NCBI RefSeq assembly: GCF_900236475.1 | Contig: NZ_LT963352.1 | Coordinates: 8,589,001 to 8,653,000 of the forward strand | Reading direction: 5' to 3' | From: Streptomyces chartreusis NRRL 3882 | GTDB taxonomy: Bacteria; Actinomycetota; Actinomycetes; Streptomycetales; Streptomycetaceae | DNA: 64,000 nt | In this document: piece after piece, positions 26,076 through 34,797 of the stretch | Layout of the letters: every line of letters begins with the position of its first letter | How positions within the stretch are numbered: the first letter of the stretch is position 1 | Program-made: the position numbers and the translations under genes | The notes under the pieces: generated by a model | Seen by the model: only the letters and a program-made list of their open reading frames with translations | What the model was told of the DNA's origin: nothing | The model's database searches: none

Positions 26076-26702
26076 ATGAATGAGGAGCCGGCGCGGCGGC
26101 GGTACGACTCGCTGCGCCGCACGGCGCAGGCGCAGCAGACCCGCGCGGAGATCGCCCGCGCCGCGCTGGGCCTGTTCGTCGCCCACGGGTGGACGGCCAC
26201 GACGGTGCGGGACGTGGCGCGGGAGGCAGGGGTGTCCGTCCCGACCGTCTACGCGGCGTACGGGAACAAGACGGGACTGACCCGCGCGCTGGCCGACGCG
26301 GCCGATCTCTCGGCCGATGTACCGCAGCTGATCGCGGAGCTGGAGTCACCCGCGACGGACCCCGCCCGGCAGCTCGCCGCGATGGCCGGCTACGACCGGC
26401 GTCTGTACGAGCGCGCCGGCGACGTCATCACGCTCCTGCGGGAAGCGGGCCGCTCCGAGCCGGAGCTGGCCACCCTCTACCACGACAGCCGTGTCCGCGG
26501 CGACCAGACCCGGGTGCAGGTCTTCTCCTCCTGGCCCGCCGGTGTCCTGCGCTCCGGCCTCGACGTGCCGTCCGCGGTCGACGTCTATGCGGCGCTCTGC
26601 AACATCGACGTCTACACCGTGCTGACCGGTGAACGCGGGTGGTCGCCCGACCGCGTGGAGCAGTGGTGGCGCGGGGCACTGGTGCGGGAACTCCTGAACT
26701 GA
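26076..26702 (+). CDS. TetR-family transcriptional regulator
   Basis: 208 aa TetR regulator. N-terminal HTH: ARAALGLFVAHGWTATTVRD, VAREAGVSVPTVYAAYGNKT. The C-terminal ligand-binding domain is helical (AMAGYDRRLYERAGDVITLL, EWWRGALVRELL-like end). The ATG at 26076 follows GGGAAGGGG; an earlier ATG at 26052 lacks a good site. Divergent from the membrane-protein gene, its most likely target, and followed by an acyltransferase gene 118 bp downstream. Confidence 0.92.
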   Translation: MNEEPARRRYDSLRRTAQAQQTRAEIARAALGLFVAHGWTATTVRDVAREAGVSVPTVYAAYGNKTGLTRALADAADLSADVPQLIAELESPATDPARQLAAMAGYDRRLYERAGDVITLLREAGRSEPELATLYHDSRVRGDQTRVQVFSSWPAGVLRSGLDVPSAVDVYAALCNIDVYTVLTGERGWSPDRVEQWWRGALVRELLN

Positions 26703-26820
26703 GCCGCCATGGACGACACCCTCAGCGGCGGGTTGCGGATGGTGTCGTGCCGGGCACGGGTTGGTTGCGGCACGGTCTTCTCGCCCGGAAAGCCCTGGAT
26801 CGGCGGCAGCATGACGACCT

Positions 26821-28137
26821 GTGAGCAGAGACCGCTACGTCGACTTCCTGCGGGCGTGGGCCATCGCCCTGGTGGTGGTCGGGCACTGGCTGATCACCGT
26901 ACTCGTCCGCGGGCCCGGTGGTGAGATCACGGCACCGGAGCTGCTGGCGGTCCTTCCGTGGACCCAGTGGCTGACCCTGGGCTTTCAGATCATGCCGCTG
27001 TTCTTCCTGGCCGGCGGGCATGCGGCGAGCGGCTCCTGGGCGCGCACCCGGGCGGCGGGCGGTACGGCGTCGGGGTGGGTGGCGCGGCGGGCGTCGCGGC
27101 TGCTGCTCCCGGCGGGGGTGTACAGCGCGCTGGTGCTGCTCGCCGTCGGGGTCTGTGCGGCCGTCCGCGTGGATCCGGGCACCCTCGAGCTGGTGGGGTG
27201 GGCGATGGCGATGCAGTTCTGGTTCCTGCCGGTGTATCTGCTCCTCAGCGCCCTGACCCCGCCCCTGCACGCGGCGCACCGGCGCTGGGGCCTGGGCGTC
27301 CCCGTGGTCCTGGGCGCGGCCGCCCTGGCGGCTGACGCGCTCGCGGTGGCGGTGCACGTGCCGTACGTCGGGCTGCTCAACTACGTGCTCGTGTGGGGCA
27401 TCGCCTACCAGTTGGGCTTCTGCTGGCGAGACGGTCTGCTGACCGGTCACCGGGCGACAGCGCCCGCGATGGCGGCGTGCGGCGGGGTGGCCTTCGCGGC
27501 GCTGGTGGGCGTCGGGCCGTTCCCGGTCAGCCTGATCCGGGTGACCGGGCAGAGCCCGGGCAACACCGATCCACCGTCGGCGGCGATGCTGGCGTGGGTG
27601 GTGGCCCAGGTGGGCCTGTGTCTCCTCGCCGCACGGGCGATGCGGCGGCTTCTGGACCGGGAGCGGGTGTGGCGGGTGGTGAGCCCGGTGGGAGGCGCCA
27701 GCATGACGCTGTATCTGTGGCACATGCTGCCGGTGCTGGTCGTGGCCGCCGCGTTCTACTTGACCGGGCTCGCGCCCCAGCCCGCCTTCGGATCCGCGGC
27801 ATGGTGGGCGCTGCGGGTGCCCTGGCTGCTGGTGCTCGGCGTCGTCCTGGCCGGTGTCGTGGCAGTGTTGCGGCCCTTGGAGCGCGGGCTGGCGGCAGTG
27901 CACGAGCGGATCCACCGGGACGCCGACCTGCACCACCCATGGCCGCTGTGGCTCGGCCTCGCCACCGCCGTCGCCGCTCTGACCCGGTTCGCCGGACAGG
28001 GATTCGCCCCCGGCGGCCGGTTGCCCCTGCCGCCCGCACTGGGCCTGGCGCTGGGCGCACTGCTGGTGGTGCTTTCCCGGCGCACGAAGCCACGCGACGC
28101 CGAGAAGCCCGATGACGTCCTGGAGGAAGCCGCCTGA
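26821..28137 (+). CDS. Membrane acyltransferase (Acyl_transf_3)
   Basis: 438 aa integral-membrane acyltransferase with about ten TM segments. The N-terminal signature RYVDFLRAWAIALVVVGHW carries the conserved arginine and histidine of the acyltransferase 3 family. PLFFLAGGHAASGSW, MQFWFLPVYLLLSAL and SMTLYLWHMLPVLVVA are also typical. Members O-acylate sugars, antibiotics or cell-wall polymers; the acceptor here is unknown. GTG start at 26821. No dedicated carbohydrate genes adjoin it. Confidence 0.88.
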   Translation: MSRDRYVDFLRAWAIALVVVGHWLITVLVRGPGGEITAPELLAVLPWTQWLTLGFQIMPLFFLAGGHAASGSWARTRAAGGTASGWVARRASRLLLPAGVYSALVLLAVGVCAAVRVDPGTLELVGWAMAMQFWFLPVYLLLSALTPPLHAAHRRWGLGVPVVLGAAALAADALAVAVHVPYVGLLNYVLVWGIAYQLGFCWRDGLLTGHRATAPAMAACGGVAFAALVGVGPFPVSLIRVTGQSPGNTDPPSAAMLAWVVAQVGLCLLAARAMRRLLDRERVWRVVSPVGGASMTLYLWHMLPVLVVAAAFYLTGLAPQPAFGSAAWWALRVPWLLVLGVVLAGVVAVLRPLERGLAAVHERIHRDADLHHPWPLWLGLATAVAALTRFAGQGFAPGGRLPLPPALGLALGALLVVLSRRTKPRDAEKPDDVLEEAA

Positions 28138-28140
28138 CAT

Positions 28141-28340
28141 CCTCCCTTCGCCCGCTTCTGCGCGAAGATCGCCGGCCCCGCCCGACCGGCGTCCGACGGG
28201 TGCTGGCCGTGGAACCGGAGCCACACCTGCGAGCCCTGGCCGAGCAGGCCGTCGGCACCGCACCGATCCACGCGGAGGTGATCGACGGCATCGCCGGACA
28301 ACTCCCCGCCGCTGGCACTTCCTTCTTCCGACATGCCCTG
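28141..28340 (+). pseudogene. Remnant of a class I SAM methyltransferase
   Basis: Two short pieces in different frames match the start and SAM-binding region of a familiar Methyltransf_11 family. HPPFARFCAKIAG resembles the usual N-terminus. Then VLAVEPEPHLRALAEQAVG with VIDGIAGQLPAAG corresponds to the acidic-loop region, so the glycine-rich motif I and about 40 residues between them are missing. After about 28340 the similarity stops. The rest of 28138-28610 contains only broken helical coding-like sequence (ERAELLERVWGFEGW). Decayed gene region. Confidence 0.55.
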
Positions 28341-28610
28341 CTGGGGCCCACCGACCGCCTCGACGCCGAGGACACGAGCGCCGTGGAGCGTGCGGAGCTC
28401 CTGGAGCGGGTGTGGGGCTTCGAGGGGTGGCGCAGCAGCGAGTGGCGGATCTGCGTGCCGATTTGGCGCGGGCCGGAGAGTTCGCGGACACCCTGCGTCG
28501 GCGCCTCACCGAGGCGGAGGCGCCCGCGCAGACAGCTCGAGAGCCGCTGACGACCTGGGTCGAGAGCGGCCGCAGGGTGGCCGACGGCGCGCCGAGGGTG
28601 ACGTACCCGC

Positions 28611-29327
28611 TCACCGCTCCAGGCGGCGTATCTGGAAGGTCAGTCCCTCCGGGCTGGTCAACCGCACCACGCATCGGCCCGTCTCGTCCTGCCAGGTGGC
28701 CGGGGACCGGCCCTGCTCGCGCACGCGGGTGACGACACTGTCCAGGTCGTCGACACCGATCGCCAGTTCCCACTGTGGGGTGGCGGTGAGGCCTCCACGT
28801 GGGGCGACGAAGTCGGCGCAGGTCAGGGGTGATCCTGCGGTCTCGCGGTAGAAGTTCCGGGCCTCGTCGGGCCGTTCGCACGCCAGGACCATGCGGTGCG
28901 GGGCACTCGCCAGGTGGAGCGGGAACTGCCAGCCGGTGAAGTGGTGCGCCTGCCACAGGGAGAAGGCGGCGCCTGCCGGATCGATCAGTGTCGCCATGCG
29001 GCCCTGATCGCCGGCGTCGAAAGGAGGTACGACGATGCGTGCGCCGTGCGCCGTCGCCACTGCGATACGGCGTTCGATGTCTTCCACCGCCAGGTAGTAG
29101 GCGATGTGGGCAGGTGTTCCCGGCGGGTAGACCGGATGTGCCAGGTCGCTCACGCCGCCGATCAAGTGGCCGTCGAGGGTTATCTTGGTGGCCCTGCGCC
29201 GGTCCTCCTCGTCCACCGCGAAGCGCCAGCCCAGCGTCGTGGAGAAGAAGGCGGCGGTGCCGGGTAAGTCGCGGGTTTTCAGGTCCATCCAGCAGAACTC
29301 GTTCACTGAACCCAGACGGGTCGTCAT
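28611..29327 (-). CDS. VOC-superfamily (glyoxalase-like) protein with two domains
   Basis: 238 aa with two glyoxalase/VOC modules. The first runs about 8-120 (VNEFCWMDLKTRD, AAFFSTTLGWRFAVD, ATLIDPAGAAFSLWQ). The second runs about 130-235 (ARNFYRETAGSPLT, TPQWELAIGVDDLDSVVTRV, RLTSPEGLTFQIRRL). Such tandem-VOC proteins resemble the CFP30B type and may be dioxygenases, isomerases or antibiotic-binding proteins; no specific function assigned. The ATG at 29327 follows GAGGAG. Leu21 is a TTA codon (29265-29267), so translation may depend on bldA. Confidence 0.87.
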   Translation of the reverse strand: MTTRLGSVNEFCWMDLKTRDLPGTAAFFSTTLGWRFAVDEEDRRRATKITLDGHLIGGVSDLAHPVYPPGTPAHIAYYLAVEDIERRIAVATAHGARIVVPPFDAGDQGRMATLIDPAGAAFSLWQAHHFTGWQFPLHLASAPHRMVLACERPDEARNFYRETAGSPLTCADFVAPRGGLTATPQWELAIGVDDLDSVVTRVREQGRSPATWQDETGRCVVRLTSPEGLTFQIRRLER

Positions 29328-29546
29328 CCTGTGCTCCTCGTCGTCCCGATGCTGGATATCGGGTGTCCCGACGGCCATGCAAGCGGGTTTCCGCTGCCGT
29401 GCGGGGAGAAGTGCGGGCAGGAAGCCGGGTTCTCGGCCCGAGGCTCCAGGGGTGGTGTCGGTCGTTCGCACAGGCGGCATGGGCTTTCGGGGATTGGCAG
29501 AATCCCGGATTGTCCACCGCCGGGGGCGGGACGAGGATGGCCGGTC

Positions 29547-30680
29547 ATGGGGAAACAGCGTCCGTTACCACAGGAGGCGCGCAGCGCCTCCGAGTTCGTG
29601 GCGTGCATGCGCCGGCTCAAGGAACAGGCCGGCCTGACCTACCGCCAGTTGGAGGCGAACGCGGAACGGCGCGGGGACGTCCTCGCGCGCAGCACCGTCG
29701 CCGACGCGCTGCGCCGGGACTCGCTGCCGCGTGCGGAGGTGGTCGCCGCGTTCGTCCGCGCGTGCGGCAGGGACGAGGACGCCGCCACCTGGCTGGAGGC
29801 CAGACACCGCCTGACAGCGGTCGAGCCGTTGCACGCGGAGGACGGGTCGGCGCATGCGGACGAAGGGCGGTCGCCCACCGGCGGACGGCCGACGCCCGAC
29901 GGGACACCGGAAGACCCCGCCCGGTCAACGGCCGTGAGCCCGGCTCCGGCCCCGGTCCTGGCCTCGACTCGGGCTTTGGCCTCGGCTTCGACCCCCGCCC
30001 CGATCGCCGGTCGCGTCAGAAACCTGCGAGCCCTCCTCGCCGCCGCCGGTGCCGCGCTGTTGTTCGCCGCTGTGGGGGCCTGGGCGCTGCTGCCCGGCGA
30101 GGCGGGCGACAGGGACGCGGCGGCGCGTGGGGCAGGGGTCGCACCAGGCCTCGCCTCCTCCTCGGCCTCCGCCCTGACCACCGGCGACGACGGCCCGCCA
30201 CCAGGACGGTCCAGGATCCGCCCCGCCCTGGCCCCCACGCTGTGCGTCACCGAAGGCCACGACCGCAAGGGGCGCTACCGAAGCCAAGTGGCCGTCCAGC
30301 GCCCCTGTGCCGACGCCACACCGCCGGACCTCTCACTGGTGTCGGTCGGCAACACGGGCTCCTACTACATCCAGTGGCGCCACCCGGTGTACGGCGACGG
30401 CTGTCTCACCGCGCTCGGCAGCGGCCATGTCGTCGAGGGACTGCTCGAGCCCTGGCCCTGGGAGAGTTGTTCGGCGGACCGCACCAGCCAGCACTTCTTC
30501 TTCGAACCCGTCGACCGTTCCAACGGGTCCAAGGTGAACGCCTACCGGATACACGTGGTCCAGAACGGAATGTGCCTCGGCGTCAACGGTACCGACGACC
30601 TGACGGCGGGTGCCGAGATCGCCCAGCAGCGCTGCACGGGGTCACGGGACCAGGAGTTCCTGGTGGATGCGATGGACTGA
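29547..30680 (+). CDS. Membrane-anchored HTH protein with lectin-like extracellular domain
   Basis: 377 aa single-pass protein. Residues 10-90 form a helical HTH-like region (FVACMRRLKEQAGLTYRQLE, STVADALRRDSLPRAEVV). A Pro/Ala/Ser linker leads to one TM helix at about 161-182 (RALLAAAGAALLFAAVGAWA). A C-terminal extracellular region of about 170 residues has ricin/RICIN-like repeats (GDGCLTALGSGHVVEG, NGMCLGVNGTDDLTAGAEI, QQRCTGSRDQEF) with paired cysteines. This architecture suggests an external carbohydrate-type ligand affecting a cytosolic DNA- or protein-binding domain. Leu7 is TTA (29565-29567). ATG at 29547. Confidence 0.8.
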   Translation: MGKQRPLPQEARSASEFVACMRRLKEQAGLTYRQLEANAERRGDVLARSTVADALRRDSLPRAEVVAAFVRACGRDEDAATWLEARHRLTAVEPLHAEDGSAHADEGRSPTGGRPTPDGTPEDPARSTAVSPAPAPVLASTRALASASTPAPIAGRVRNLRALLAAAGAALLFAAVGAWALLPGEAGDRDAAARGAGVAPGLASSSASALTTGDDGPPPGRSRIRPALAPTLCVTEGHDRKGRYRSQVAVQRPCADATPPDLSLVSVGNTGSYYIQWRHPVYGDGCLTALGSGHVVEGLLEPWPWESCSADRTSQHFFFEPVDRSNGSKVNAYRIHVVQNGMCLGVNGTDDLTAGAEIAQQRCTGSRDQEFLVDAMD

Positions 30681-30695
30681 CGACGGGACTGCCCG

Positions 30696-31403
30696 TCACA
30701 CCGTCACCGGTGGTGTCTCCTCCAGAGGGAAGTGGCATGCCGCGCCGTGTACGGGCCCCGGGGGCGGCGGCGCGGGGACCGCCTCCGCACACACGTCCCG
30801 CACCCGTCGGCACGGGGTCCGGAACCGGCATCCGGACGGCGGGTCGGCCGGTGCGGGGACTCCGTCGGGCCCGTCTCCACGATCTTGCCGAGGTACATCA
30901 CGTCGACGCGGTCGGCGAGGTGCGCACCACGGACAGGTCGTGCGAGATGAAGACGTACGACAGTCCCACGACAGTCCCAGCTCGTCCCGCAGGTCGCACA
31001 GGAGGTTGAGCCGCTGCCGTTGTCCCCCGGAGAACTCGTGCGGGTGACGGCCCGCGTCCGACGCGCGCAGACCGACCATCTCCAGCAGTTCGGCGCGCGG
31101 GCCGCCCGCTTCGACGCGGGGACGAGACCGCGGTGGGTCAGCCAGGGCTCGCCGATCCGATCCGCCGCGGGCAGCCGGGGGTTGAGCGACCGAACGGGTC
31201 CTGAACACCATCTGCACCTTCCGGCGCCAGGCGAGCAGTTCCGCACCCGACAACGTGAAGGGGCCGACTCCCTCGTACCGCACGGTGCCCGCGCCCGGCC
31301 GCTCCAGCCGCAGGAGGACCCTGGCCAGCGTGGACTTGCCGCAGCCGGACTCGCCGACGAGACCGAGGGTCTCCCCGCGGCCCAGCATCAGGTCCTCAGG
31401 CAT
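30696..31403 (-). pseudogene. Degenerate oligopeptide ABC transporter ATPase (OppF/DppF type)
   Basis: Recognisable but dead. Walker A is intact (GLVGESGCGKSTLARVLLRL) and the signature is present (HPHEFSGGQRQRL). However, the signature runs directly into NLLCDLRDELGLS, so the approximately 40 residues carrying Walker B (the DEPVSALD segment) are deleted. Frameshifts are visible before the signature (VFRTRSVAQPP where VFQDPYASLNP is usual) and after it (HDLSVVR and MYLGKIVETGP appear in another frame). The oligopeptide C-terminal region is readable (GCRFRTPCRRVRDVCAE ... ACHFPLEE). The first ~35 residues and the partner permease genes are absent. Confidence 0.88.
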
Positions 31404-31575
31404 CGGCCAGTTCCTTCCCTAAGTGGCAGGCGCGGCCCGGCCGGCCCCGGTGCCGGTCAGCACCGGACGCGTCGGTCCCAACTCGTCGTACCTCTTGACG
31501 TGTTGATTGCCGTCCTAAAACATTCGGGAAACTCGATTGGTTCTGCGCGATTCTGTTCGCTCCCGAAGGGAATTC
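31404..31575 (+). promoter_or_regulatory. Putative promoter region of the secreted GH30-like gene
   Basis: AT-richer than its surroundings. TTGACG at 31495-31500 is a reasonable -35 element, and CCTAAAAC about 15 bases further could overlap a -10. No clear operator palindrome was found. Confidence 0.35.
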
Positions 31576-34500
31576 ATGTCCAGCAGACATCGCCCCGCCC
31601 GTGCGTGGGCGGTCAGCGTCCCCCTGGCACTCGGCGCGGGACTCCTGACCGTGCCTCCTGCCCCTGCCGCTGCCGCCGAACAGCCCGGCAGCGCGGTCAC
31701 CGTACGGATCGACCCGTCCTACCGGCAGCAGGAGTTCGAAGGGTGGGGGACGAGCCTCGTCTGGTTCGCCAACATCACCGGCCGCTACCCGGAGCCCATC
31801 CGGCAGAAGCTCGCCGACATGCTCTTCGGTGAGGACGGCCTCCGCCTCAACATCGCGCGTTACAACATCGGCGGCGGCAACGCCCCGGACGTCCGCAAGG
31901 ACTACATGAAGGTCGGCGCGACGATGGACGGCTTCTGGAAGGCCCCCGAGGGCACCACCAGGGAGGACACCGACTGGTGGAACCCCGACGACCCCGACCA
32001 CTGGGACTGGTCCGCCGACCCGGGCCAGCGCTGGTGGGTGGACCGCGTCAAGAAGAAGGTGACCCGCTGGGAGGCGTTCAGCAACTCCCCGCCGTGGTTC
32101 CAGACCGTCAGCGGCTACGTCTCGGGCGGCTTCGACGCCAACACCGACCAGATACGGGCCGACCGCGTCGACGACTTCGCCACCTACCTGGTCAAGGTGA
32201 CCGAGCAGCTGGAGAAGAAGCACCGCATCAAGTTCGACACCATCGCCCCGCTCAACGAGCCCAACACCAACTACTGGGGCACCCAGATAGGCCCCGACGG
32301 ACAGCCCACCGGCGGTCGCCAGGAGGGCGCGCACGCCGGCCCCGAGCTCCAGCAGAAGGTCGTCCTGGCGCTGCGGCGCGCACTGGAGAAGGCGAGGACC
32401 CGCGCGACGGTCTCCGCGATGGACGAGACCAACCCCAGCACCTTCGTCCGCAACTGGAACGCCTACGACAGCTCCGCCCGCGCCGCCGTCGACCAGCTCA
32501 ACGTGCACACGTACGGCACCGGCATGCGCACCAGCGCCCGGGACAGCGCCAAGGCCGCGGACAAGCCGTTCTGGATGAGCGAGGTCGAGGGCACCTGGGG
32601 GACCGGCACCGACTTCACCGGCATGGAACCGGGGCTCGGCATCGCCACCCGGGTCGTCGACGACATCCGTGAACTGGAGCCGTCAGCCTGGGTGTTGTGG
32701 CAGCCCGTCGAGGACTCCATCCCGCAGGCCCAGGCCGGCAAGAACTGGGGCAGCATCCACATCCCGTTCAACTGCACCGCGCAGGACACCCTGGAGACCT
32801 GCCCGATCCGGGCCAACACCAAGTTCCACACCCTGCGCAACTTCACCCACCACATCCGGCCCGGCGACCACTTCGTCAAGGCCGACGACCCCGCCAGCGT
32901 CGCCGCCGTACGCAAGTCCGGCCGCGGGGCGACCGTCGTGCACGTCAACAACGGCACGACCCCGCGTGCCGTGACCCTGGACCTCTCGCGGTTCAAGCGC
33001 GTCGCCCCCGGCGCCACCGTCACGCCCGTGGTGACCAGCACCGACGGAGCGCTCGTCCGCGGCACCCCGGTGAAGGTGACGGACGACTCCGCCACGGTGA
33101 CCGTCCCGGCGAAGTCGGTCACCACCCTCCTCGTCGACGGCGTGTCCGGGACCGCCGAGGACGCCTCACTCGTCCAGCCCGGCCACGTCTACCGCCTCCA
33201 AGGGGCCCAGAGCGGCAAGTCCCTGGCCCCGTCCGCCGACGGCAAGGGCGTCGTCGTCCGTACCGCCGACCCTGGTGCCAGGTCCCAGTTGTGGTCGGTG
33301 AAGAAGCTGACCCGCGGGGAAGGCAACCGCGAGCGTTATGCCCTGAGGAACGCCGAGACGGGCAGCCGCCTCGCCGTACGCGACAACGAGGCCGTTCTCG
33401 AAGACGCCGACACACCGGCCGCGCAGTGGATCATGTCGACCACCGGGGACGGCACCTGGACCTTCGTCAACGCCGCCACCGGCCGACTGCTCGACGTCGT
33501 CGGACAGTCGACGGCGGACGGCGCCCGCGTCTCGGCCTTCCTCCCCACCTCTGGCGCGAACCAGCGCTGGGCCGTGACCGACGAGACGGTGCTGCGCACA
33601 CAGCCGGCCAAGGCGTTCACCGTTCCGGGCCGCGCGCCCGAACTGCCCGGCACCGTGACGCCCGTCTTCCGGGACGGCGCCCGCGGAGCCCTCCCCGTGC
33701 GGTGGACACTGCCCTCCGAGGCGCACTGGAGCAAGCCCGGAACGGTACGCGTGAAGGGCACGGCGACCGACGCCCTCGGACGGACCGTCCGCGCCGAGGC
33801 GGTCGTCACCGTGGACACCATCGCCTCCACCCTCCCGGGCCGCGCCAAGACCTACACCGGTGGACGGCCCGACCTGCCCGCCACCGTCACCGGCGTCGGA
33901 CGGCACGGCGGCACCGCCGACCTCCCGGTCACCTGGGACCCCGCTCCCGACGGCGCCTTCGACGAGGCCGGAGTGGTGACCCTGCGCGGCACCGCCCAGG
34001 TTCCCGGCGGCACCGGGGCGGCGGCGACCGTACGCGTCCAGGTCACCGCACCCCGGGAGCGGAACGCCGCGCCCGACGAGGGCGTGACGGTCGGCGCGAC
34101 CTACACCGAGAGCGGCTACTCCGCCGATGGCCTGCGCAACGGCAACACGTCCGAGAAGGCCTGGTCGAACTGGCGGTCCGGCACGAAGAACCCGTCCGAC
34201 ACCATCACCTTCACCCTGCCCGAGGCCCGCGAGCTGACCCGGGTCGTGACCCACTTCCACCGCGACGGCACCAACGTCAGCTTCGCCGAGTCCCTCAAGG
34301 TGCAGGTGCGCGGGGCCGACGGCACCTGGACCGACGCGAGCGAGACGGTGCCCGTCGGCACCGAGGGCACACCCGTCGCCGACGTCCCGGTGCGCGCCTT
34401 CGGCCCGGTGACCGGGGTACGCGTTGTCATGGCGGCCCGCCCCGGCGGTTACATCACCCTCGGGGAGATCGAGCTCTTCGCCAGGACCCCCGGCGCCTCC

Positions 34501-34743
34501 GCGGACGCCGCCGCCGCGTCGATCGAGGTGGACGGCGTGGCGATCGGCGACTTCGCCCCGGACCGGACGGGTTACCGCGTGACCACCGACCGCCCGGACC
34601 GGGCGAGGGTCACCGCCACGCCGCGCGACCCGTACGCGAGCGTGAGCGTCCGCAAGGAGACGACACACGTGGCCGTCGTGACCGTGAGCAGCGAGGACGG
34701 CTCGCAGACACGGCAGTACAGGATCGAGCTCACCCGTTCCTGA
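31576..34743 (+). CDS. Secreted GH30-like glycoside hydrolase with ricin, Ig-like and carbohydrate-binding modules
   Basis: 1055 aa exported enzyme. Signal peptide 1-34 (cleavage near PAPAAAA). A GH30-type (beta/alpha)8 domain occupies about 40-400 (EFEGWGTSLVWFANI, RLNIARYNIGGGNAP), with acid/base Glu in IAPLNEPNTNYWG and the likely nucleophile in MSEVEGTWG. This resembles endo-beta-1,6-galactanases. A beta-sandwich follows, then a RICIN-like lectin (about 535-670), two Big_4-type Ig modules (PELPGTVTPVF, PDLPATVTGVG), an F5/8-type/CBM32-like domain (SGYSADGLRNGNTSEKAWSN) and a cadherin-like end. ATG at 31576 after GAAGGGAA. Probably degrades plant arabinogalactan or microbial galactan. Confidence 0.9.
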   Translation: MSSRHRPARAWAVSVPLALGAGLLTVPPAPAAAAEQPGSAVTVRIDPSYRQQEFEGWGTSLVWFANITGRYPEPIRQKLADMLFGEDGLRLNIARYNIGGGNAPDVRKDYMKVGATMDGFWKAPEGTTREDTDWWNPDDPDHWDWSADPGQRWWVDRVKKKVTRWEAFSNSPPWFQTVSGYVSGGFDANTDQIRADRVDDFATYLVKVTEQLEKKHRIKFDTIAPLNEPNTNYWGTQIGPDGQPTGGRQEGAHAGPELQQKVVLALRRALEKARTRATVSAMDETNPSTFVRNWNAYDSSARAAVDQLNVHTYGTGMRTSARDSAKAADKPFWMSEVEGTWGTGTDFTGMEPGLGIATRVVDDIRELEPSAWVLWQPVEDSIPQAQAGKNWGSIHIPFNCTAQDTLETCPIRANTKFHTLRNFTHHIRPGDHFVKADDPASVAAVRKSGRGATVVHVNNGTTPRAVTLDLSRFKRVAPGATVTPVVTSTDGALVRGTPVKVTDDSATVTVPAKSVTTLLVDGVSGTAEDASLVQPGHVYRLQGAQSGKSLAPSADGKGVVVRTADPGARSQLWSVKKLTRGEGNRERYALRNAETGSRLAVRDNEAVLEDADTPAAQWIMSTTGDGTWTFVNAATGRLLDVVGQSTADGARVSAFLPTSGANQRWAVTDETVLRTQPAKAFTVPGRAPELPGTVTPVFRDGARGALPVRWTLPSEAHWSKPGTVRVKGTATDALGRTVRAEAVVTVDTIASTLPGRAKTYTGGRPDLPATVTGVGRHGGTADLPVTWDPAPDGAFDEAGVVTLRGTAQVPGGTGAAATVRVQVTAPRERNAAPDEGVTVGATYTESGYSADGLRNGNTSEKAWSNWRSGTKNPSDTITFTLPEARELTRVVTHFHRDGTNVSFAESLKVQVRGADGTWTDASETVPVGTEGTPVADVPVRAFGPVTGVRVVMAARPGGYITLGEIELFARTPGASADAAAASIEVDGVAIGDFAPDRTGYRVTTDRPDRARVTATPRDPYASVSVRKETTHVAVVTVSSEDGSQTRQYRIELTRS

Positions 34744-34752
34744 CGCACGGGA

Positions 34753-34785
34753 ACGCGGGGCGTGCCTGCCGGACACGCCCCGCGT
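34753..34785. terminator. Bidirectional terminator between GH30-like and GAPDH genes
   Basis: ACGCGGGGCGTG and CACGCCCCGCGT form a perfect 12-bp stem with a 9-base loop between two convergent stops. Confidence 0.85.
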
Positions 34786-34797
34786 CGTCCCCCGGGA

